Below the pieces are notes generated by a model. The model did no database searches, was not told where the DNA came from, and worked only from the letters and a program-made list of their open reading frames with translations. A DNA stretch of 61,959 bases from Clostridiales bacterium. GTDB taxonomy: Bacteria; Bacillota; Clostridia; Oscillospirales; Acutalibacteraceae. Location: the NCBI GenBank assembly GCA_012524025.1, contig JAAYSC010000084.1:1-61959 (forward strand), in the 5' to 3' direction. The position numbers and the translations under genes were made by a program. Position 1 is the first letter of the stretch, and each line of letters opens with the position of its first letter. Below, piece by piece: positions 41,875 through 49,128 of this stretch.

Positions 41875-42972
41875 ATGAAAAAGTCAAAAAACAAAAAAAA
41901 ATATCTCCTTATCATTTTATCTGCATTGTTACTCATAGCAATGCTTGTTCCCGTCGCCTATGTTGTCCGGCTACTCAATAAGGTTACACCGGATGATGGT
42001 TTGGATTTTAAAAATGAAGATTATACCTATTCAGAAGAAGATGATGATGTAAATCCGGACGCCATGTATGATATTACCGATGCAAGCTCATTAAACGACC
42101 TTCTCTACAAATGGGCAAACAACAACGGTAAAAAGTTAGCGGACAAAAGCGTTATAAATGTTTTGCTTTTAGGTGTTGACAGTGCCAGCGGAACAATGAG
42201 CGGTGCACGAAGTGATGCTATTATTTTAGCATCTGTAAATAAAAAGACTAAGAAAATTACCCTTATTTCCATTATGCGTGATACATACAGCTATATGAAC
42301 ATCAACGGCAAAGACCGCTACTTTAAAATCAATGCCGCATATAATTGGGGCGGGCCCGCAACCCTGGTTAAAACTATCGAAAACAATTATAAGATTGAAA
42401 TTGACAACTTTGTAGCTGTAGATTTTGCTACCTTCCCAAGGTTAATCGATGCTTTAGGCGGCATCGAGGTACCGGTTAAAGAGCATGAAGCTACCTATCT
42501 AAACAGATCCGGCCACAACATCGCAACAGGTGCTTCCGTTAAATTGAACGGCAAACAAGCTTTGGCCTTTAGCCGCATACGCTACAGTGATAAAGACGGT
42601 GATATTAGCCGCACCAGAAGACACCGAATAGTAATTACAGCCATAATCAATAAGACCCGTGAAGCGTCGCTTGACCAAATTGATGGGTCTGTCAGTTTTC
42701 TTTTGAAAAATGTGCGCACTGATCTAAGTCGCACCAAATTGCTTACCCTTTCAACCCAAGCTTTGATTCAAGCCTGGATGAATTATGAAGTGGAAGAGCT
42801 TGTTGTACCAAGTGAAGCTTCAAGGCGAAGTGCAATAATAAACACTCACTTTGTTTGGGTAAGCGACTTTCCGCTTGAAGCTAATTCTGTACAATTGGCC
42901 CTTTACCAAGAGTCAAATATTATTATTGATGCCGATAGGCGCTCTGTCTTTGATTTAATGGTCAAAAAATAA
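41875..42972 (+). CDS. LytR-CpsA-Psr (LCP) family protein 1
   Basis: LCP phosphotransferase, expected to attach wall teichoic acid or capsule-like polymers to peptidoglycan. After a basic N-terminus and one transmembrane helix comes the LCP domain: NVLLLGVDSASG, RSDAIILASVN, ISIMRDTY, NAAYNWGG and ALAFSRIRYSDKDGDISRTRRH. The start is ATG 41875 (365 residues), with GGTGA upstream; the frame opens earlier at 41812 without a better site. A close paralogue follows 31 bases on. Confidence 0.92.
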   Translation: MKKSKNKKKYLLIILSALLLIAMLVPVAYVVRLLNKVTPDDGLDFKNEDYTYSEEDDDVNPDAMYDITDASSLNDLLYKWANNNGKKLADKSVINVLLLGVDSASGTMSGARSDAIILASVNKKTKKITLISIMRDTYSYMNINGKDRYFKINAAYNWGGPATLVKTIENNYKIEIDNFVAVDFATFPRLIDALGGIEVPVKEHEATYLNRSGHNIATGASVKLNGKQALAFSRIRYSDKDGDISRTRRHRIVITAIINKTREASLDQIDGSVSFLLKNVRTDLSRTKLLTLSTQALIQAWMNYEVEELVVPSEASRRSAIINTHFVWVSDFPLEANSVQLALYQESNIIIDADRRSVFDLMVKK

Positions 42973-43003
42973 CAACCTTCTTCCGATTGTAGGTGCTCAA
43001 CTT

Positions 43004-44380
43004 TTGAAAAAAGAAAGACAAAATCAGTTTTGGACTGATAAAAAAAAGCGAATCTTTAAAATAGCTTTGGCTGTGTTTTTTGTTCTTTTGTTGGTTTTTG
43101 GTATTTACTATGCTGCCAAGATCTTCAATTGGTTGAATCAGGTAGACCAGGACCCCGGCTTTGATTTTGGCAGGGCTGATGAAACTTTTTTTGAAGATGA
43201 TCACAACTTTGAAGCTATATATGAAACCCACGATGCCAATTCCTTGGAAGACCTTCTCTTTAGGTGGTCTACAAACGGCGGCGAACATATGTCGAGCGAA
43301 AATGTGATTAATGTTTTGCTTATAGGCGTCGATTCCGAAGACGGGCTAGCAAGCGGAGGCAATTCCGATGCCATAATGTTAGCTTCCTTAAATCGTGTTA
43401 CGAAGAAAATCACTTTAGTATCGGTAATGCGTGACAGTTTCGTATACATGGATATAGATGGTCAAAAAAGATTCTTTAAGATTAATGCCGCTTATAATTG
43501 GGGTGGACCCGCCACTTTGGTTAAGATCGTAGAGGACAATTACAAAATAGCTATCAGAAATTATGTTTGTGTGGATTTTTCCACTTTCCCAAAAATTATT
43601 GATACTTTAGGCGGTATAAATTTAGATGTACAGGCCTATGAAGCCAGATGCGTTAAAGACTTTTTTGGTTTTACCATCCCTTCGGGGGAAAACGCTCTCC
43701 TTAATGGCCATAGTGCGTTAGCCTTTAGCCGAATCAGAAAGTGTGATGCGGATGGAGACATAAGTCGCACCAGAAGACAGCGCAGTGTTATAACAGCTAT
43801 AATAACTAAAGCAAGAGACGCCAGTAACACCCAACTTAGTGAAGTGCTTGACAACATTTTCCCTCACTTACGCACAAACTATAGAAAATCCGAAATTTTT
43901 ACCCTTGGTTCTCAAGCTCTTCTTTACAAGTGGGCTGATTATGAAATAGAGCAAATCACCAGCCCCGCCGAAAAAAATCGTGCCCCAACAAACATTAACA
44001 CATATTTTGTTTGGGTGGTTGATTATCCGCTCGAGGCACAAGAACTTCAGATTGCATTATATGGCAAAACCAACATCGTTCTTGATAATGAAAGAATCAG
44101 TGCACTCGAAATGTTAAAACCCAGGACCAATATTCCAAAACCTACAACTTCACCGACTTTTGTTGAGACTTCAAGCATTGAAGGACCCACACACATTGAT
44201 GGTCCTACACATATTTATGATTCTTCTGATGTTGTCGACAACGATGATACTTCACCTTTTGAGGAAGATAGTAATTTGTTCACAACCGAGGTTGACGCAG
44301 ATATTCTTTCCACAAGAGGCCATGATCAAGATGATAATTTGCATAACAACGAAGAACTGCAAACAAATGCTTCACCATAG
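43004..44380 (+). CDS. LytR-CpsA-Psr (LCP) family protein 2
   Basis: Paralogue of the preceding LCP protein with the same order: transmembrane helix, NVLLIGVDSEDG, NSDAIMLASLN, SVMRDSF, NAAYNWGG and AFSRIRKCDADGDISRTRRQ. It differs in a C-terminal extension of about 90 residues, rich in Thr, Asp and Asn with a GPTHI repeat. It starts at TTG 43004 behind AGGTG. Tandem duplication followed by tail divergence is likely. Confidence 0.92.
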   Translation: MKKERQNQFWTDKKKRIFKIALAVFFVLLLVFGIYYAAKIFNWLNQVDQDPGFDFGRADETFFEDDHNFEAIYETHDANSLEDLLFRWSTNGGEHMSSENVINVLLIGVDSEDGLASGGNSDAIMLASLNRVTKKITLVSVMRDSFVYMDIDGQKRFFKINAAYNWGGPATLVKIVEDNYKIAIRNYVCVDFSTFPKIIDTLGGINLDVQAYEARCVKDFFGFTIPSGENALLNGHSALAFSRIRKCDADGDISRTRRQRSVITAIITKARDASNTQLSEVLDNIFPHLRTNYRKSEIFTLGSQALLYKWADYEIEQITSPAEKNRAPTNINTYFVWVVDYPLEAQELQIALYGKTNIVLDNERISALEMLKPRTNIPKPTTSPTFVETSSIEGPTHIDGPTHIYDSSDVVDNDDTSPFEEDSNLFTTEVDADILSTRGHDQDDNLHNNEELQTNASP

Positions 44381-44408
44381 TTTATAAACTACCAATATGA
44401 TTACAGTC

Positions 44409-44441
44409 AAAACCGCCCACCGGCTCGGTGGGCGGTTTTTT
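44409..44441 (+). terminator. Rho-independent terminator after the LCP genes
   Basis: A 13-bp perfect stem (44409-44421 with 44427-44439), five-base loop and T run. Confidence 0.92.
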
Positions 44442-44458
44442 GATCTTATACTGTCTTT

Positions 44459-45334
44459 TCAGCTGGGCAAAATCAAATCACTCACAAAGAGGCTGACGCC
44501 TTCTTCAAAATACAGCTTTAAGCTATCATAATCCCCTGCTTCGAAGAGCATTAAATCAAAACCTTCCTCTTTGAGGCTGCGAACTGTTTGCAAGTTGTCT
44601 TCCGCCTTGCCTTTTGATAAATCCAGTGCCAATAAAAACTCTTGATCTTCCTCGGGTTTTGCTCCTATTTCATTTGTTTTATCCGCTTCAAAAAACAGAA
44701 CACGGCCCAGTTGATCCGAATGAGCCTTAACTTTTTCCAGTATGGCGGCGTCGCCGGAAACAATTGAAAAATAGTAGGCAAAATCTTCCTGCCCGGCAAA
44801 GTCCAATAGTTTTCGCAAGCCGCTTTCTGAAGCTTTTTCTATAAGCAAATAAATTTTAACATTATGATCCAAGCAAATTTTGGCGGCCTCTTCAAATTCC
44901 GCTACCTTATCTTTTTCAAAGTCGTTTTCACTTTCACCATCGAATTTTAGATTATATTTTAGGATTTCACCGTAAGTCTTGCTTGAAATTTTCCCCCTGC
45001 CGTCCGTAAAAGATGACAGTTTGTCGCAAGGGCTTACAAGCCACAGACCGTCGGCGCTTTCGCGTACACTGAAATAGACAGCCGAGTAACCTTCGCGGCA
45101 GGCCCTGTTTATTGACCTGTAACCGTAAAGCGGTTTTTCATTGGGTGAACCGCCCTTGGCTATTATGGTCGGTAGCCTGCTTTTTATGTCCAAACCCGAC
45201 TGAGACAGCTTCAAAAGTTCGACTTCGTCCGCCCCATCAGCCTGCCGTGAAGCAATCACAAAAACACCCACCGCAATCAAGGCAACAAGCGTTAAAGCGG
45301 ATAATATTAGAAAAAGCTTTTTATTTCTTGACAA
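44459..45334 (-). CDS. Membrane-anchored GDPD-like protein lacking catalytic residues
   Basis: A 291-residue protein with one N-terminal transmembrane helix (about 8-28) and an extracellular domain resembling glycerophosphodiester phosphodiesterase. The scaffold matches (IIAKGG, EGYSAVYFSV, ADGLWLV, KISSKTYGEIL), but the catalytic positions do not. The His-Arg pair is Lys60-Gly61, the Glu and Asp of the ExD metal site are Tyr87 and Ser89, and the second catalytic His is Pro102. It looks like an inactive relative used for binding. It lies 12 bases downstream of the Smr gene on the same strand. Confidence 0.72.
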   Translation of the reverse strand: MSRNKKLFLILSALTLVALIAVGVFVIASRQADGADEVELLKLSQSGLDIKSRLPTIIAKGGSPNEKPLYGYRSINRACREGYSAVYFSVRESADGLWLVSPCDKLSSFTDGRGKISSKTYGEILKYNLKFDGESENDFEKDKVAEFEEAAKICLDHNVKIYLLIEKASESGLRKLLDFAGQEDFAYYFSIVSGDAAILEKVKAHSDQLGRVLFFEADKTNEIGAKPEEDQEFLLALDLSKGKAEDNLQTVRSLKEEGFDLMLFEAGDYDSLKLYFEEGVSLFVSDLILPS

Positions 45335-45346
45335 AACAATACCCCC

Positions 45347-45604
45347 TCACTTGCGTTTATGTAAATACAGCAGGGTTTGCCCTTGGTTTAAGGCAGAAGG
45401 CCTGATTTCTTTTATGGCGGGGGAATTTAACTCACTCACCATCTCTTTTAGCTTTTGGCCGCCCTTATAACCGTGTATGATAAGCATTTCTGCTATGGCA
45501 GCATTGCCAGATTCAAGCAGGCTTTCAAGGCGAAAGCGCGCTTGTTCAACCCTCATGCCGTGAATGTCCACGGTCATCCTCTTGCCGCTGACACTGACCT
45601 TCAT
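45347..45604 (-). CDS. Stand-alone Smr-domain protein
   Basis: An 85-residue Smr (MutS2-related) domain, a nucleic-acid-binding or nicking fold. Seen: VDIHGMRVEQAR and the IHGYKGGQKLKE segment corresponding to HGxGxG. No MutS2 core is attached. It is transcribed with the GDPD-like gene. Confidence 0.86.
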   Translation of the reverse strand: MKVSVSGKRMTVDIHGMRVEQARFRLESLLESGNAAIAEMLIIHGYKGGQKLKEMVSELNSPAIKEIRPSALNQGQTLLYLHKRK

Positions 45605-45703
45605 CTAAAACCCCCCGCATGTCTCATATGGCTTGTCATAGATTATAGTATAAGTTCCTTAAAAAGTAAAAGCAAAAGCTTTGGGCATTTGTTCGGTTTT
45701 TGC

Positions 45704-45732
45704 TTTACAAAACTTGTGCAATATGCTATACT
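45704..45732 (+). promoter_or_regulatory. Promoter for rpsO
   Basis: TTTACA (45704-45709), 17-base spacer, TATACT (45727-45732) with an upstream TGC extended -10. Confidence 0.75.
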
Positions 45733-45745
45733 CACGACTGCACTA

Positions 45746-45810
45746 CCTGTTACACGGATGTTGGAGTATACCGCCTTGCGGTCTTCACCTGCCTTCACCT
45801 GTGTTACAGG
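45746..45810 (+). promoter_or_regulatory. Structured rpsO leader, candidate S15 autoregulatory RNA
   Basis: CCTGTTACAC (45746-45755) pairs with GTGTTACAGG (45801-45810) with one mismatch, enclosing a second hairpin ACCGC-CTT-GCGGT (45770-45782). The closing stem ends about 11 bases before the AGGTGA of rpsO. S15 controls its own translation through such leaders in several bacterial groups. Confidence 0.55.
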
Positions 45811-45831
45811 CAAAATAATGAGGTGAATAAA

Positions 45832-46095
45832 ATGACAAATGAAGAAAAAACCGCGATCATGCAAGAATATGCCTTGCATGAAGGTGACACCGGCTCACCG
45901 GAAGTTCAAGTCGCTTTGCTGACCAAACGCATCAACGATTTGACAGAGCACCTTAAGACCCACAAAAAAGACCATCATTCCCGCAGGGGCTTGCTTAAAA
46001 TGGTCGGGCACAGGCGAAACCTTTTAGCTTATCTGCAAAAGAAAGATGTCGAACGCTATCGTTCTCTCATCGCAAGACTCGGTATACGCAAATAA
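45832..46095 (+). CDS. rpsO: Ribosomal protein uS15
   Basis: An 87-residue 30S protein that binds 16S rRNA early in assembly. Hallmarks: [17 protein letters not shown] and [15 protein letters not shown]. The start is ATG 45832 behind GAGGTGA. pnp follows at 190 bases, the order also seen in enterobacteria. Confidence 0.97.
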   Translation: MTNEEKTAIMQEYALHEGDTGSPEVQVALLTKRINDLTEHLKTHKKDHHSRRGLLKMVGHRRNLLAYLQKKDVERYRSLIARLGIRK

Positions 46096-46103
46096 AACTC
46101 TCG

Positions 46104-46259
46104 GAGCAGGCAGGGTTAACTTGCCTGCTCTATTGATGTAAACAACTTTTATAGTATCCAATCGGGCCCAAAACGGTTTTAGCAGTGAATCGGCCCCTTG
46201 AACTTCAAGGTGTGGATTTATTGCTAAGTCCGAGCGGCCCGCGGAAATAAACCGCTCGG
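46104..46259 (+). promoter_or_regulatory. Structured rpsO-pnp intergenic leader
   Basis: Two hairpins occur: GAGCAGGCA (46104-46112) with TGCCTGCTC (46122-46130), and CCGAGCGG (46230-46237) with CCGCTCGG (46252-46259). Neither has a U-tract, so they are not ordinary terminators. PNPase controls its own mRNA through a processed leader hairpin in E. coli; a similar role is possible. Confidence 0.45.
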
Positions 46260-46284
46260 TCCACGAGCAGAAAAAGAGGAAAAT

Positions 46285-48501
46285 ATGTTTGAAGATTTCA
46301 AGAAGTTTGAAACCACCATTGCCGGCCGTCCCTTTGTGACGGAAGTCGGCAAAATGGCGCAACTGGCAGGCGGTTCCTGCCTGGTACGCTACGGCGAGAC
46401 GGAAATTCTCTGCACCGTAACCATGTCGGCCAAACCGCGCGAAGGCGTTGACTACTTCCCGCTTTCCGTCGATTTTGAAGAAAAGCTTTATTCGGTCGGC
46501 AGAATCCCCGGTTCTTTCCAACGCCGTGAAGGGCGTGCAAGTGAAAAGGCCACCTTGGCCGGTCGTCTGATTGACCGCCCCATGCGCCCGCTCTTCCCCG
46601 ATGATATGCGAAATGATGTTTCGGCTGTTGCAACGGTTATGTCCGTTGACCCCGATTGCCCGCCCGATATGACAGCTATGGTAGGCATATCCATTGCCAC
46701 CGCTATTTCGGAAATTCCCTGGAACGGCCCCCTGTCGGGCGTCTGTGTCGGTTTAGTTGACGGCGAATTTGTCATAAACCCCACAGCAGAGCAAAGCGAA
46801 CTTTCTGAAATGGCCGTTACCGTCGCTTCCACAGCTGATTTGGTGGCAATGATTGAAGCTACCGCCAATGAAGTTGACGACCAAACCATGTTTGACGGCA
46901 TTATGTTCGGCCATGAAGAAAACAAAAAGATTATTGAATACATAAACACCATCAAAGAGGCCGTCGGTAAAGAAAAGATTGACTTCCCCTCAAACGACCC
47001 GGACCCGGGAATGTACGAAGCTATTAAAGACTTCTGCATAGACGATGTTCGCCTGGCTTTGGACACCGATGACAAGCGCATTCGTGACGAGCGCCTCATG
47101 CCCGTTTACGAAGCCGTTCACGCCAAGTTCGATGAAGTCTATCCCGACCAAGCCTTTAAAATCGACGAATGCATGGATTTGATTCAAAAACATGTGGTTC
47201 GCCGCTGGCTGATTGAAGAAGGCAAACGCGTTGACGGCCGCGGTATTGATGAAATACGCCCGCTTAACGCCGAAGTAGACCTTCTTTCAAGGGTACACGG
47301 TTCCGGTATGTTTACCAGGGGCCAAACACAAGTGCTTACAATAACAACCCTGGGCACAATTTCCGACGCTCAAAAGTTAGACGGTATAGACGATCAAGAA
47401 AGCAAGCATTACATGCACCACTACAACTTCCCCTCTTACTCGGTTGGCGAAACCAGGCCCAGCAGGGGCCCCGGCCGTCGTGAAATCGGCCATGGCGCAC
47501 TTGCCGAAAAGGCACTCATTCCCGTTCTTCCTTCTGTTGAAGGGTTCCCCTACGCCATCCGCTTGGTTTCCGAGGTGCTGTCTTCCAACGGTTCAACCTC
47601 ACAAGGTGCCGTTTGCGGCTCCACCCTTTCACTCATGGCCGCCGGCGTACCCATTAAGTCACCGGTTGCCGGCATTTCTTGCGGTTTGATTACCCAAGAC
47701 GAAAGTGACGACTTTATGACCATGGTTGACATTCAAGGTTTGGAAGACTTTTATGGCGATATGGACTTTAAAGTCGCCGGTTCAAAAGACGGCATCACAG
47801 CCATTCAAATGGACCTTAAAATTGACGGCTTGACACCCGCCATCATCAAAGAGGCGCTTGAAAAAACCCATAAGGCCAGGCTTGAAATTTTGGATGTTAT
47901 GCTGGCAACCATCCCTCAACCGCGTGAAGAGCTTTCCAAATATGCTCCCAAAATGCTTTCCACCAAGATTCCGGTTGAAAAAATCAGTGATGTTATCGGC
48001 AAGCAAGGCAAGGTTATCCAAAAAATCACTGCCGAATGTAACTGTAAGGTGGATGTCGAAGACGACGGTTCCATCTTCATATCCGCCATGGACCTTGAAG
48101 ATGCCGAGCGCGCCTTACTCATGATAAACACCATTGCCATGGACCCCGAAGTCGGTTCCATATACAAAGGTGTTGTTACCCGCCTGATGGACTTTGGTGC
48201 TTTTGTTGAAATTGCACCCGGTAAGGAAGGCCTTGTCCACATCAGCCACCTTGATGTTAAACGCACAGAAAAGGTAAACGATGTTGTTGATGTTGGGGAT
48301 GAAATCATTGTTAAAGTGCGCGAGATTGACGAACAAGGCAGGCTCAACCTTTCACGACGCGATGCCTTGATTGAAGTTGAAGGCTTAAAGCCCGAAAACA
48401 CCGTTTCCGATGCTCCTCGCCGCCGCCCTTCAGGCCAACACAATAACCGTCGCAATTTTAACCGTGACGGCGGAAACAGACCGCCCCGTAAGGACAACTA
48501 A
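46285..48501 (+). CDS. pnp: Polyribonucleotide nucleotidyltransferase (PNPase)
   Basis: Phosphorolytic 3'-5' exoribonuclease of RNA decay. Two RNase PH-like cores (about 1-225 and 310-545) are joined by a helical domain and followed by KH (KISDVIGKQGKVIQKIT) and S1 (YKGVVTRLMDFGAFVEI) domains. The 738-residue length is normal, with an Arg/Asn-rich tail. SRGPGRREIGHGALAEKA marks the second core. Confidence 0.97.
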   Translation: MFEDFKKFETTIAGRPFVTEVGKMAQLAGGSCLVRYGETEILCTVTMSAKPREGVDYFPLSVDFEEKLYSVGRIPGSFQRREGRASEKATLAGRLIDRPMRPLFPDDMRNDVSAVATVMSVDPDCPPDMTAMVGISIATAISEIPWNGPLSGVCVGLVDGEFVINPTAEQSELSEMAVTVASTADLVAMIEATANEVDDQTMFDGIMFGHEENKKIIEYINTIKEAVGKEKIDFPSNDPDPGMYEAIKDFCIDDVRLALDTDDKRIRDERLMPVYEAVHAKFDEVYPDQAFKIDECMDLIQKHVVRRWLIEEGKRVDGRGIDEIRPLNAEVDLLSRVHGSGMFTRGQTQVLTITTLGTISDAQKLDGIDDQESKHYMHHYNFPSYSVGETRPSRGPGRREIGHGALAEKALIPVLPSVEGFPYAIRLVSEVLSSNGSTSQGAVCGSTLSLMAAGVPIKSPVAGISCGLITQDESDDFMTMVDIQGLEDFYGDMDFKVAGSKDGITAIQMDLKIDGLTPAIIKEALEKTHKARLEILDVMLATIPQPREELSKYAPKMLSTKIPVEKISDVIGKQGKVIQKITAECNCKVDVEDDGSIFISAMDLEDAERALLMINTIAMDPEVGSIYKGVVTRLMDFGAFVEIAPGKEGLVHISHLDVKRTEKVNDVVDVGDEIIVKVREIDEQGRLNLSRRDALIEVEGLKPENTVSDAPRRRPSGQHNNRRNFNRDGGNRPPRKDN

Positions 48502-48522
48502 TAAGCCTTATTAATCACACCC

Positions 48523-48553
48523 AAGTGCTCGCATAATATGCGGGCACTTTTTT
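48523..48553 (+). terminator. Rho-independent terminator after pnp
   Basis: A 12-bp stem (48523-48534 with 48538-48549, one G-U pair) and a T run. Confidence 0.88.
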
Positions 48554-48682
48554 GTCTTTTACTTTTATAGACAAAATAATGTTTTTCTGATATAATTGTG
48601 TAAACTTCTCCTTTTGCTAAATATCTTTTGTGCAATGTAAATGGTTTTAATGGTTTTGATACAATAGTAGGGGGGAAAATAA

Positions 48683-49051
48683 GTGGACAGGTTTACAATC
48701 CAAGTATTAGACGGCTGGGAAAAGAAAGACATTCCAAACGGTGTGCAAGTTTCGAATGAGCAAGGCACGGTTTTACAAATCCAAGCCTTTGCCAACAACA
48801 TCAGTGAAAAAGAAAACAAGGAAGCGCTGCAAGACTTGGCCGACCGTTACGAAGGCACCCCGCTTGAGGAAACGGAGCTTTTGGGCATGACCTTTTACCG
48901 CACCACTTACAAGGCTTACGGTAAAGAGATGACCTTTTACTCGGGCATGCAACGCGGTGAACAAGTAAAAATCCAAGTCAGCGGCAGTTCTTACCGCAGC
49001 AACCAAGACATTAAGACCATGTTGGAAAGTGTTGAGTTTTTGTTTTATTAA
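48683..49051 (+). CDS. Small hypothetical protein
   Basis: A 122-residue soluble protein with no family I can name with confidence. It has a DGWEK start and a mixed alpha/beta pattern reminiscent of small PsbP/DcrB-like domains, but no signal peptide or lipobox. GTG 48683 is preceded by AGGGGGG at seven bases. An extended -10 (TGATACAAT) lies just upstream, so it is probably a single-gene unit. Confidence 0.72.
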   Translation: MDRFTIQVLDGWEKKDIPNGVQVSNEQGTVLQIQAFANNISEKENKEALQDLADRYEGTPLEETELLGMTFYRTTYKAYGKEMTFYSGMQRGEQVKIQVSGSSYRSNQDIKTMLESVEFLFY

Positions 49052-49062
49052 AAGGCTTCAAG

Positions 49063-49102
49063 GCAAAAGACTGCCCACCGTTTTTGGTGGGCAGTCTTTT
49101 GC
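49063..49102 (+). terminator. Strong bidirectional terminator
   Basis: A 17-bp perfect stem (49063-49079 with 49086-49102) with a six-base loop, between the convergent small gene and the ABC permease gene. Confidence 0.88.
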
Positions 49103-49128
49103 TTTAATTCTTAATATATTGCTTGTTT

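Noticed and set aside
46488-47099. 203-codon open frame antisense to pnp
   Set aside because: It lies wholly inside a certain pnp gene, with serine-rich shadow composition and no start signals.
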